A DNA stretch of 51,729 nucleotides from Anaerolineaceae bacterium (GTDB lineage: Bacteria > Chloroflexota > Anaerolineae > Promineifilales > Promineifilaceae). The notes below the pieces were generated by a model that worked only from the letters and a program-made list of their open reading frames with translations, did no database searches and was not told the origin of the DNA. Made by a program: the position numbers and the translations under genes. Below are positions 25,005 through 32,805 of this stretch, piece after piece (positions within the stretch are counted from its first letter, which is position 1; every line of letters begins with the position of its first letter). The DNA lies in contig PABI01000132.1 in NCBI GenBank assembly GCA_002699125.1, forward strand, positions 1 through 51,729, given 5' to 3'.

Positions 25005-26501
25005 TTGAAAAAATCGACCCTCACTCACCCTATTCTATTTGCCCTCTTTCCTGCCGTCTCGATTGTTGCCGATCACCTGGAATTTATTCGCTTCAATAGC
25101 CGGCTGCTGTTCCTCGCAATCATTCTACTGCTGGGTGCCGGCATTGCTTATTTTGTTTTGTATCGGCTTTGGCAAAGCGTAGGCAAAGCGGCCGTTGGCA
25201 CCTCGCTGTCCCTCATCCTCTTCTTTTCCTACGGACACACGTTCGATTTTTTAACCAAAGAGCGGGAATTAACCTTCATTCAGCACCGCCATTTGGTTTT
25301 GCTCTGGCTGGCGCTCTATTTGGCGCTGTTGGTCATTCTGTTTCGTACCAAAAGAAATTTGGAGATGGTGAACCGCTGGTTAACGGCCGTTGGCACTCTG
25401 CTGCTCCTTTTCTCCATCGTTTCAATCGTGCAATTCTATTTTACAAACCGGAATGATTGGCAGCCGGAGGAATTGTCACTTCGTCACACAACGCAGTCAG
25501 CCCAGGGAATGCCCGACATCTACTACATCATCCTCGATGCCTATGCCAATGAGGCAACCCTAAATTCCTATTACGGTTTTGATAACAAAGATTTTTTGCA
25601 GGAGCTAGAGGCCAGAGGATTTTACGTAGCAGAACAGAGCCGCAGCAATTATGCTTTAACTTCGCTTTCTCTCTCATCGTCGCTTAATCTAAATTATCTC
25701 AATGAAATCAGCCATCAAGCCGGCGAAAACAGCCGTTCCATTGCCATCCCCACGCGATTAACAGAACAAAATCAGGCCATGCGATTTTTGCAGTCTGCTG
25801 GCTACCAGTTTGTCTTCTTGGGTTCCGGCTATGGCATCAGCCAGGAAAACCGGTTTGCCGACGTTGATGTAAAGTGTGGCCGCGTTGATGAAACAATTGG
25901 GCGATTTATTGCCACCTCCCTGCTGCGGGCACCCACCGATCGTTTCCGCCTGATTGAGCGGGATGACCGCCAGCGCCGCCTGTGCATGTTTCATGAGCTA
26001 GCCAATATGCCGCAAATGGCCACACCAAAGTTTGTCTTCGCTCATATTCCCTCCCCCCATTGGCCATTTCTATTTGATCAAGATGGCAACGCAGTCAGTT
26101 TGGAAAATCCCAACCACGACCAGTTGAAGGAAGGCTATCTGGCGCAGTTGATTTACTTGAACGGCCGTATCACCCAAGTAGTCGATACCATCCTGCAAAA
26201 TTCCAGCCGCGATCCCATCATTATCATTCAGTCAGACCACGGTCCAGCGTTTGAATTTAGCATGGACACCCCATCAGAATCACTTTACCAGGAACGGATG
26301 CGCATCTTGAATGTCTACTATCTGCCCGATGAAGCGAAGTCAATGCTGTATCCTGCCATCACCCCGGTTAACAGTTTTCGGTTGGTGTTCAACTATCTTT
26401 TTGCCGCCGAGCTGCCTCTATTGGAAGATCAAAGTTATTTCTCAACTTATCAAACGCCATATCAATTCACAGATGTAACGGAAAGTATTGTTTCGAGGTG
26501 A
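25005..26501 (+). CDS. Membrane sulfatase-fold (LtaS-like) hydrolase/transferase
   Basis: A 498-residue membrane enzyme of the alkaline phosphatase superfamily. Residues 8-145 hold four or five membrane helices (LFLAIILLLGAGIAYFVLY, HLVLLWLALYLALLVILF, LTAVGTLLLLFSIVSIVQF). An outward-facing domain follows: PDIYYIILDAYANEAT (metal-binding Asp and probable Thr nucleophile), FAHIPSPHWPF, and IIIQSDHGPAF (metal-binding Asp-His). This is the layout of lipoteichoic acid synthase, phosphoglycerol or phosphoethanolamine transferases, though the helices and the catalytic part are shorter than in LtaS. The TTG start is chosen because gcaggagg lies 5-12 bp upstream. It opens a seven-gene plus-strand run with CDP-alcohol and phosphotransferase genes, which points to envelope polymer chemistry. 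Confidence 0.78.
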   Translation: MKKSTLTHPILFALFPAVSIVADHLEFIRFNSRLLFLAIILLLGAGIAYFVLYRLWQSVGKAAVGTSLSLILFFSYGHTFDFLTKERELTFIQHRHLVLLWLALYLALLVILFRTKRNLEMVNRWLTAVGTLLLLFSIVSIVQFYFTNRNDWQPEELSLRHTTQSAQGMPDIYYIILDAYANEATLNSYYGFDNKDFLQELEARGFYVAEQSRSNYALTSLSLSSSLNLNYLNEISHQAGENSRSIAIPTRLTEQNQAMRFLQSAGYQFVFLGSGYGISQENRFADVDVKCGRVDETIGRFIATSLLRAPTDRFRLIERDDRQRRLCMFHELANMPQMATPKFVFAHIPSPHWPFLFDQDGNAVSLENPNHDQLKEGYLAQLIYLNGRITQVVDTILQNSSRDPIIIIQSDHGPAFEFSMDTPSESLYQERMRILNVYYLPDEAKSMLYPAITPVNSFRLVFNYLFAAELPLLEDQSYFSTYQTPYQFTDVTESIVSR

Positions 26502-26505
26502 CCTC

Positions 26506-26748
26506 ATGATGCAAAAATTGTTTCATACCTTCATTCTGTTTAAGCTGGCAACATCTTATCTGGAACCGGGCAGCAGCAGCTTCTTGCTCAAAATATTGAT
26601 TTCCAGTTTGGTGGCCCTGGTGGTCTTTTTCCGGCAAATTTGGGGCTATGTGCAGGCAGTTTTGGGCAAGCTGTCTGGCAAGCAGCCGGAACCAGTTGAA
26701 TTGGAAACGGCCGTCACCGACCCACCTTCCCAAAATGAGCTACAATAG
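26506..26748 (+). CDS. Small single-pass membrane protein
   Basis: An 80-residue protein with one clear membrane helix (about residues 28-46, FLLKILISSLVALVVFFRQI) and a short, acidic, Pro-rich tail. The start used here is ATG 26506, after gaggtgacctc; only 4 bp separate it from the previous stop, so it is coupled to the sulfatase-fold gene. It may be a partner of that enzyme. No homologue is recognised. An ACGGCCGT octamer (26707) is read as TAV in the tail. Confidence 0.65.
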   Translation: MMQKLFHTFILFKLATSYLEPGSSSFLLKILISSLVALVVFFRQIWGYVQAVLGKLSGKQPEPVELETAVTDPPSQNELQ

Positions 26749-26806
26749 GCATTCTTCCTGCCCCTAGACACCAAGATTTCATCGCAGCCAACAAGAAAAA
26801 AGCCAT

Positions 26807-27982
26807 ATGAAGACCGTATTCGTGGCCATGAGTGCCGACATTTTCCATACCGGCCACCTCAACATCATTCAGGTCGCCCGCGAGCTGGGCAATGTCATCG
26901 TTGGGCTTGGCACCGACGAACTCAACGCCAGCCGCAAGCAGATGGCTTTCATGAGCTACGAACAGCGCAAAGCCATTTTGGAAAACATCAAAGGCGTCAC
27001 TCAAGTTATTCCCCAACCCACGCTCGACCTGGTGCCCAATTTGCGCACCCTCAAGCCGGATTTCGTGGTCCACGGCGACGATTGGAAAACCGGCTTTTTG
27101 CGTGAAACGCGCCAGCGGGTCATTGACGTGCTAAAAGAGTGGGGCGGCCAGCTGATCGAACCGCCGTATACACCGGGCATCTCCTCAACCAATTTACGGG
27201 CTGCCATCAACGCCGCCAACAAAACCCCAGCGGCCCGCAGCCGCCAGCTCCAGCGCCTGCTCACTCTCAAACCGTTTGTCAGGTTCATGGAAGTGCATGA
27301 TGGAGTGTCGGCGACCATTGGCCAGACCGTGCGGGTGCCCAATGGCAAGCAGCCACTTGAATTTGATGCCCTCTGGCTCTCGCCGCAGAGTGAAGCGCGC
27401 GCCAGGGGCCTGCCGCACCAAACAATGCTTGATTTTTCTGCCAGGCTGCCCACCATTCGCGATATTTTGCACGGCACCAGCAAACCACTCGTGGTTGATC
27501 TAGGGTGCAGGGTTACCGCAGACCAGGTTGCTTATCAGGTAACCCAACTAGAAAACACAGGTGTCTCTGGTGTTGTGGTAGCGGCGGATACGGCCGTTCC
27601 CCTCGAACAGCTTCTACAAAAAGGGCGTGAAGCCATTTCCGACAATAACTTTGCCCTCATCGCCAACCTCGGCAGCCTGACGCCGCAAACAGCACCAGAC
27701 AGCTTGCTGCACCTGGCCCAAGCGGTTGCCCAGGCCGGGGCTGATGCCCTGCTGCTTCACCTCACCCTGGAAACACAAGGCGTTCTCCGGCGCTTTGTAA
27801 AGGAGTATGCCCAACAAGAAAACCGCCTGCCGCTCATCGTTCAGCAAGAGCAATTCATGGAAGGTGAAGCCACCCTATCTGGCGTGCAGGCTGCCGTGTA
27901 TGCCAATCAGCTGTTACCAGCTGCGTTTACGGCGATGCAAGAAACGGCCGTTTCGCTTTTGAAACAATCGCAGCCGTTATGA
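26807..27982 (+). CDS. Cytidylyltransferase fused to a degenerate PEP-mutase-like domain
   Basis: A 391-residue fusion. Residues 1-140 form a nucleotidyltransferase of the glycerol-3-phosphate/phosphocholine type: FHTGHLNII (HxGH at 14-17), SYEQRKAILENI, PDFVVHGDDW, and ISSTNLR near residue 130. It should make a CDP-alcohol from CTP and a phosphorylated alcohol. Residues 150-391 resemble the PEP mutase/isocitrate lyase barrel (FMEVHDGVSATIG, FDALWLSPQSEARARGLP, AGADALLLHLTLE). The mutase catalytic motif EDKxxxKxNS is replaced by a VAADTAVPLEQ segment, and the metal-binding D-x-D-T-G is VVDLGCR. Fom1-like fusions use the same two domains, but here the mutase is probably inactive. The stop overlaps the next start by 4 bp. 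Confidence 0.82.
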   Translation: MKTVFVAMSADIFHTGHLNIIQVARELGNVIVGLGTDELNASRKQMAFMSYEQRKAILENIKGVTQVIPQPTLDLVPNLRTLKPDFVVHGDDWKTGFLRETRQRVIDVLKEWGGQLIEPPYTPGISSTNLRAAINAANKTPAARSRQLQRLLTLKPFVRFMEVHDGVSATIGQTVRVPNGKQPLEFDALWLSPQSEARARGLPHQTMLDFSARLPTIRDILHGTSKPLVVDLGCRVTADQVAYQVTQLENTGVSGVVVAADTAVPLEQLLQKGREAISDNNFALIANLGSLTPQTAPDSLLHLAQAVAQAGADALLLHLTLETQGVLRRFVKEYAQQENRLPLIVQQEQFMEGEATLSGVQAAVYANQLLPAAFTAMQETAVSLLKQSQPL

Positions 27983-28926
27983 AGATACCCCAAGAACTGA
28001 TCTGGCTTTCTACCCCCAGAAGAGTTGACCACCAGCTGGTTGGAGGCAAGGCAAATGGCCTCTTGCAGCTAACAAAATTGGGCTTGCCGGTACCGGCTGG
28101 CTTTGTGCTCACCCCTGTTTTTTTTACCGCCGATCTCACCCGGCAAAAAGAGCAACTTATCACCACCTATCGGCAGCTTGAGCACAGTCTCAACAAACCC
28201 AACCCGGCCGTCGCCGTGCGCTCCAGCGCCAGCGGCGAAGACGGTCGGCAGCACAGCTTTGCCGGCGCCTACGATACGTATTTGTGGGTACGGGGAATTG
28301 AAGCACTGCTGGAAAAAGTCGCCCTTTGCCGCAGCAGCCTGTTTTCAGAGAGAGCCGCCTCTTATCGAGCAGAAATGTCAGAATCGACTACGGCCGTGCC
28401 CCAGATGGCGGTCATTGTGCAGGCAATGGTTCCTGCCCGCGCCTCCGGCGTCATGATGACTATGAATCCCAGCAACGGCGACCGCTCCAAAATCACCATC
28501 GAATCCACCTGGGGTCTGGGTCAGCTGCTGGTTGATGGCACCATCAATCCAGACCGCTTCCTGGTTGACAAAATTACCGGCGAACTGATCGATGAAACCA
28601 TCACGCACAAGGCGCAAATGCTTGGCGCTGATGAACAACACGGCTCAGGAACGGCCGTCATCCCCGTCCCCCAACCGCTGGAAAATGCCCCAAGTCTCAC
28701 CCCCAAAGAAATCGAGGCATTGTGTGGTTACGGCCGTCTGCTGGAAAATCATTTTGGCACGCCACAAGACATCGAGTTTGCTACCTATCAAAACGAAATC
28801 TTTATCTTGCAGGCACGCGCGGAAACGGTGTGGTCGCAAAAACAGGCGAAAGTGTATGGGCTAAACGGCCGTCCCGTCGATCAGATCGTCAATACTTTAA
28901 CCAATTTCGGCAAAACTAAAACATAA
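27979..28926 (+). CDS. PEP-synthase-type ATP-grasp subunit (PpsB-like)
   Basis: A 315-residue protein equal to the N-terminal ATP-binding domain of PEP synthase/pyruvate phosphate dikinase. Motifs are LVGGKANGLLQLTKLGLPVP, VAVRSSASGEDGRQHSFAGA (nucleotide-binding Arg and Gly loop), VQAMVPARASGVMMTMNP, IESTWGLGQLLVDG and EIFILQARAE. It lacks the phospho-His and the substrate barrel, which are supplied by the next gene. In phenylphosphate synthase the same division exists (PpsB with PpsA). It should transfer the beta-phosphate of ATP to the partner's His, releasing AMP and phosphate. The gene is coupled to the preceding fusion by ATGA. It is rich in ACGGCCGT octamers (four in 480 bp). Confidence 0.85.
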   Translation: MKIPQELIWLSTPRRVDHQLVGGKANGLLQLTKLGLPVPAGFVLTPVFFTADLTRQKEQLITTYRQLEHSLNKPNPAVAVRSSASGEDGRQHSFAGAYDTYLWVRGIEALLEKVALCRSSLFSERAASYRAEMSESTTAVPQMAVIVQAMVPARASGVMMTMNPSNGDRSKITIESTWGLGQLLVDGTINPDRFLVDKITGELIDETITHKAQMLGADEQHGSGTAVIPVPQPLENAPSLTPKEIEALCGYGRLLENHFGTPQDIEFATYQNEIFILQARAETVWSQKQAKVYGLNGRPVDQIVNTLTNFGKTKT

Positions 28927-28969
28927 ATAAGACCGCAAGTTCCACCAAAATTCAAGCACTTTAAAAGCC

Positions 28970-29000
28970 AATCTGCGAAATCTGTCTAATCTGCGGATTA
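28970..29000. repeat. Dispersed aatctgcg-type repeat before the phospho-His subunit gene
   Basis: The text aatctgcgaaatctgtctaa followed by tctgcgg matches the longer block at 38294-38398. It sits in the 91-bp gap between the two phosphotransferase subunits, followed by the ribosome site aaaggaggg. It is the only sizeable gap within the run. Confidence 0.6.
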
Positions 29001-29017
29001 TTTCAAAAGGAGGGAAC

Positions 29018-30844
29018 ATGAAGACGAATAAATTTCCAAGCCCATTCGATCTAAAACCACCCCCGGGAGCCGAAGAATGGCAAGAAATGTACAGCTGGTA
29101 CCATCTTTCCACGGCCGATCGCCGGGAACTAGATGAAAACCGCTTCTGGTTCCAGGACCGGCTCCACCATCCCAACGTGCTTTACCCATACGATGAAATC
29201 TTTAGCGAATGTTGGTGGCACGCCCTGGGCGTTTTTAACACCCGAATTTTTGCCCTGCCGCCCGCCTTTGGCGTGGACCAGCGCGTTATCAATGGCTACC
29301 TGTACGCTTCCCCCATCCCCGTGGCAGACCCCGAGGAAATCGGCAAGCGGGCTGAAATTTATCGCAAAAGGGCCGGACACTACTATGAAAACTGGAACGA
29401 CATCTACGGCCAATGGAAGCATAAAACCACCGCCAAATTTGAAGAGCTAAAATCCATCCACTTTGAAAAACTGCCCGATCTGGAAGATGAATCGGTTGTT
29501 TTTAGTCACGTTGGTTCTTCATCAGGTCACAAACTCATTGAGCAGTTCAACCGCATGATCCTGATCATGTACGAAACGTTCCAATGGCATTTTGAGCTGC
29601 TCAACATTGGCTACGCCGCCTACCTTACCTTCTTCGGATTTTGCCGTGAAGCGTTTCCCCAGATCAGCGATCAAACCATCTCGCTCATGGTTGGCGGCAT
29701 GAACATCGACATTTACCGTCCCGACGATGAGCTGAAGCGGCTGGCCAAAAAAGCCCGCCAGCTCAATCTGGCCGACCTGTTTAGCCAAGAGGCAGACCCA
29801 ACGCAGCTCTTCGCCAGCCTGGAAACATCGTCTGAAGGCAAACAGTGGCTGGCTGACTGGCAGCAAACGGCCGATCCCTGGTTTAGAGTAGCCACCGATC
29901 CCGGCCACCCCGGCGGCTATCACAACTACAAAACGTGGCTAGAAGATCCGCAAATTCCCCTGGCCTACATCAAAGATTACATCCTCCGCCTGCAACAGGG
30001 CGAAAACATCGACAGACCGACGGCGCAAATCAAGGCGGAACGGGACCGCATTACGGCCGAATATCGCAACCTCCTTGCCCCGGAAGACCAACCGGGCTTT
30101 GACGCCATGGTAGACTTGGCCCGGCTGGTCTTTGTCTACATTGAAGAACACATGCTGTATATCGACCATTGGATGTGGTCCACCTTCTGGCAAAAATCGC
30201 GGCAGTTGGCCGATGTTTTTGTAGCCATGAACTACTTCCAGGATGCCGAAGATATGTTTTTCCTGCGCCGCCATGAAGTCATGGAAGCGCTGTACGATCT
30301 AGTTGCCGGCTGGTCGGTTGGCAGTGCACCGCGCGGCTGGGGCTATTGGGAACCGATCATTACCAAGCGGCGCAAAATCTATGAACTGCTAAAAACGTGG
30401 GATGCTCCCCCCGCCCTGGGAACACCGCCGGAAACCGTCACGGAACCTTTCACCGTGATGCTCTGGGGCATCACCACAGAAAAAGTCAATGAGTGGCTCA
30501 ACAAAGAGAGCAACCCAAACCTGCTCACCGGCATCTCCGGCTCGCCAGGAACGGTTGAAGGCTTAGCCAGAGTAGTAAATGACCTTTCCCAATTAAACAC
30601 CGTCCAAGAAGGCGAAATTCTGGTTTGCCCCTCTACCTCACCATCCTGGTCGCCGGTGTTCGCCAAAATTGCGGCCACCGTCTCCGATGCCGGCGGCATC
30701 ATGAGCCACACGGCCATCGTTTGCCGTGAATATGGCCTGCCCGCCGTTGTGGGCATTGGCAATGCCGTGGCCACCATTCAAACAGGCCAGCGCCTGCGCG
30801 TTGATGGTAGCAAAGGCACCGTCGAAATATTAGACCCTTCATGA
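29018..30844 (+). CDS. Phospho-His phosphotransferase subunit (PpsA-like)
   Basis: A 608-residue protein of about 70 kDa. Residues 20-500 form a large acceptor-binding region (ENRFWFQDRLHHPNVLYPYD; RIFALPPAFGVDQRVINGYL; IDIYRPDDELKRLAKKA). Residues 515-605 form the PEP-utilising swivelling domain with AGGIMSHTAIVCREYGLP, where His564 should carry the phosphate. The size and block order agree with the alpha subunit of phenylphosphate synthase, which transfers phosphate from ATP by way of His to phenol; rifampin phosphotransferase uses the same scheme. No UbiD-like carboxylase is nearby, so phenol degradation is unlikely. Neighbours for CDP-alcohol use suggest another alcohol as acceptor. The start has aaaaggaggg 3-10 bp upstream. 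The stop overlaps the next start by ATGA. Confidence 0.83.
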   Translation: MKTNKFPSPFDLKPPPGAEEWQEMYSWYHLSTADRRELDENRFWFQDRLHHPNVLYPYDEIFSECWWHALGVFNTRIFALPPAFGVDQRVINGYLYASPIPVADPEEIGKRAEIYRKRAGHYYENWNDIYGQWKHKTTAKFEELKSIHFEKLPDLEDESVVFSHVGSSSGHKLIEQFNRMILIMYETFQWHFELLNIGYAAYLTFFGFCREAFPQISDQTISLMVGGMNIDIYRPDDELKRLAKKARQLNLADLFSQEADPTQLFASLETSSEGKQWLADWQQTADPWFRVATDPGHPGGYHNYKTWLEDPQIPLAYIKDYILRLQQGENIDRPTAQIKAERDRITAEYRNLLAPEDQPGFDAMVDLARLVFVYIEEHMLYIDHWMWSTFWQKSRQLADVFVAMNYFQDAEDMFFLRRHEVMEALYDLVAGWSVGSAPRGWGYWEPIITKRRKIYELLKTWDAPPALGTPPETVTEPFTVMLWGITTEKVNEWLNKESNPNLLTGISGSPGTVEGLARVVNDLSQLNTVQEGEILVCPSTSPSWSPVFAKIAATVSDAGGIMSHTAIVCREYGLPAVVGIGNAVATIQTGQRLRVDGSKGTVEILDPS

Positions 30845-32004
30845 GGCCGAAACTAACTTTGCGCCAACGGATTGGGCTTTTCTGCCGCGAATTGTCCAAC
30901 ATCTTCCGCTTCTTCTTTGGCACGCCTAAACACAAGCGGCGGATTGTCTTCTACGTTGCCCAGGCACAATACGTTGCCTTTTTTGAAGGCCTGCTGGAAG
31001 CGTTGCCGGCGCAGGGTGAATCTGTTTGCTACATCTCGTCAGATTTCGACGATCCCATTTTTGCCCAGGCAACGGCGCGGTTTCAACCTTTTTACATCAA
31101 CCACCTGTACACGCTTGTGGCCCCCTTTTTGGATGCCAAAGTCATTGTGTACACGATGCCAGACCTGAACCTGTTTCACATTCGCCGCTCCATTTTTGAC
31201 CCAGACCACATCTTTGTTTTTCACTCGCTTTGCAGTTCGCACATGGGTCTCCGCCTGGGTTCGCTGGATCATTTTGATACAGTTTTTTGCAATGGTCCGT
31301 ATCACAAGCGCGAAATTGAAAAAATGGAATCGCTCTATAATCTGAAACCCAAAACCTTGGTCGAGGCAGGCTACTATCGTCTGGAGAAAATTTACCGGCA
31401 GCATCAAGAGCATGTAAACGCTAAAACGCCAGCAAAGCCAGAGAAGCCGCTGGTTTTAATTGCCCCCAGTTGGCAAAGAGACAACATCATCGAAGCGTGC
31501 GGTTTACAGTTGGTGGAGGTGCTGCTGAAGCATGGCTATAAGGTGGTTTTACGGCCGCATCCCATGACCATTTACAAAAAGCCGGAAGTGTTACGGCCGT
31601 TCCAACAAAAATATGCCAACGAAGCCAACTTTATTCTCGACAGCCAAACCGCCTCAGAACAATATTTCCACCAGGCTGACGTGATGATTTGTGACTGGTC
31701 CGGCGTGGCGATGGAATTTGCCTTTGGCACCGAAAATCCGGTTCTGTTTATCGATCTGCTGCCAAAAGTCCACAATCCCGATTATGAGTTAATCGGTTAC
31801 GAACCGCTGGAATCAGCTATTAGAAGAGAAATCGGGCAAATTGTGTCCGTTGCCCAAATTGAAGAGGCTGGAGCAATTGTTGAAGATTTTCTAAATCAGA
31901 AAGAAAAATATCGGGCGCGAATAATTCGCGCCCGAGAGGAGAATATTTACCATTTCGGCCGTTCAGCCGAAATTGGAGCCAGCTACATCTTGTCTAAACT
32001 TTAG
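30841..32004 (+). CDS. CDP-glycerol glycerophosphotransferase-like protein
   Basis: A 387-residue GT-B-type enzyme of the TagF/TagB group, which transfers polyol-phosphate from a CDP-polyol to an acceptor on the inner membrane face. Visible features are a basic amphipathic N-terminus (RQRIGLFCRELSNIFRFFFG) for membrane contact, VFHSLCSSHMGLR (a His-containing catalytic-type block), LIAPSWQRDNII, VVLRPHPM (the RPHP motif), and ADVMICDWSGVAMEFAF with the family's D-x-S-G. The gene starts inside the stop of the phospho-His subunit (ATGA), so the two are made together. With the cytidylyltransferase upstream it gives a route from alcohol phosphate to polymer or lipid-linked product. The acceptor and polyol are unknown. 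Its stop overlaps the convergent gene's stop by 3 bp. Confidence 0.82.
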   Translation: MRPKLTLRQRIGLFCRELSNIFRFFFGTPKHKRRIVFYVAQAQYVAFFEGLLEALPAQGESVCYISSDFDDPIFAQATARFQPFYINHLYTLVAPFLDAKVIVYTMPDLNLFHIRRSIFDPDHIFVFHSLCSSHMGLRLGSLDHFDTVFCNGPYHKREIEKMESLYNLKPKTLVEAGYYRLEKIYRQHQEHVNAKTPAKPEKPLVLIAPSWQRDNIIEACGLQLVEVLLKHGYKVVLRPHPMTIYKKPEVLRPFQQKYANEANFILDSQTASEQYFHQADVMICDWSGVAMEFAFGTENPVLFIDLLPKVHNPDYELIGYEPLESAIRREIGQIVSVAQIEEAGAIVEDFLNQKEKYRARIIRAREENIYHFGRSAEIGASYILSKL

Positions 32005-32774
32005 CGAATGCTCACCGGAATTTCCTGCGACAGCGTGTGGAACGTTCCACCACCATTGAGGCAATTCTGGAAACCGTCAAAACAAACCACAACGCGGATG
32101 GTGTAATCGCCTGCTTCGGGAATAGCCATCCATGAGGGCCAGCTTAACCCCTCCGGCGGCATGACGTCATTGTTGCCACCCCAGTTGTTTTGGTACCAGG
32201 CCACAATATCCTGCCCATTACGGCGCGGCATCACCCCAAGTGTAGAATAGGGCACCCCTGCGCCTGAAGTATTGCCAATTCGCCATTCATACCAGATTTG
32301 CCCGCCGGGCGTCAGCGATGTGCGCCAATCTTGCAGGACAAAGCTTTCGCCGACAAGTCCTCTGGCGTTAACCGGCTGCGGTCCTGAGGGCACGGGTGTA
32401 TTGGTTGGCGGAACCGGTGTATTGGTGGCCGGTACGGCCGTTGGCGGCGGCACATTGGTGGGCGGTACGGCCGTTGCCGTGTTTGTCGGCAGCGGCGTCT
32501 CGGTGGGAACAGGCGTATCCGTTGGCGTCGGTGATGGCGGTGGCGTGTCTGTTGGCAAAATTTCCACCACGGCCGGGGGCAAAACGGTGGGAGAGGCAGG
32601 AACGGCCGTATTTGTGGCCACTGTAGGCAAATCTGCCACCACCTCCGCTGTTGGTTCAGCAGAATCGGCCGTTTCGGCATTGTCACGAATAACCAAAACA
32701 ATCGCCACAATCAAAATTAAAATCAGAACACCAAATGTCCCGATCAAAACGCTGCGCAGCGTCTTATTACTCAT
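32001..32774 (-). CDS. Membrane-anchored protein with Thr/Pro-rich stalk
   Basis: A 257-residue protein. One membrane helix at residues 8-30 (VLIGTFGVLILILIVAIVLV) is followed by a Thr/Pro stalk of about 100 residues (PTPTDTPVPTETPLPTNTAT), then a C-terminal beta-sandwich-like domain (ESFVLQDWRTSLTPGGQIWYE; DYTIRVVVCFDG). The domain most likely faces the outside and resembles Ig-like or CARDB-like modules; the two Cys in VVVCFDGFQNCL could form a disulfide. A clear ribosome site (gaaggagtg) fixes the start. Three octamers lie in the stalk, giving repeated TAV. It follows the alkyl-DHAP-synthase-like gene by 31 bp, but shared function is not evident. Confidence 0.75.
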   Translation of the reverse strand: MSNKTLRSVLIGTFGVLILILIVAIVLVIRDNAETADSAEPTAEVVADLPTVATNTAVPASPTVLPPAVVEILPTDTPPPSPTPTDTPVPTETPLPTNTATAVPPTNVPPPTAVPATNTPVPPTNTPVPSGPQPVNARGLVGESFVLQDWRTSLTPGGQIWYEWRIGNTSGAGVPYSTLGVMPRRNGQDIVAWYQNNWGGNNDVMPPEGLSWPSWMAIPEAGDYTIRVVVCFDGFQNCLNGGGTFHTLSQEIPVSIR

Positions 32775-32805
32775 TTACACTCCTTCATTGCTAAAGCAAA
32801 CTCCA

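Noticed and set aside
26807..27982. Active phosphonate biosynthesis (PEP mutase)
   Set aside because: The barrel lacks EDKxxxKxNS and the metal-binding D-x-D-T-G, and no phosphonopyruvate decarboxylase is nearby.
27979..30844. Anaerobic phenol degradation operon
   Set aside because: The subunits resemble phenylphosphate synthase, but no carboxylase subunits or other phenol genes are present in the window.
27979..30844. One PEP synthase gene broken by a frameshift
   Set aside because: Each gene has its own start and ribosome context, the middle region differs from the PEP synthase barrel, and the C-terminal PEP/pyruvate domain is missing.
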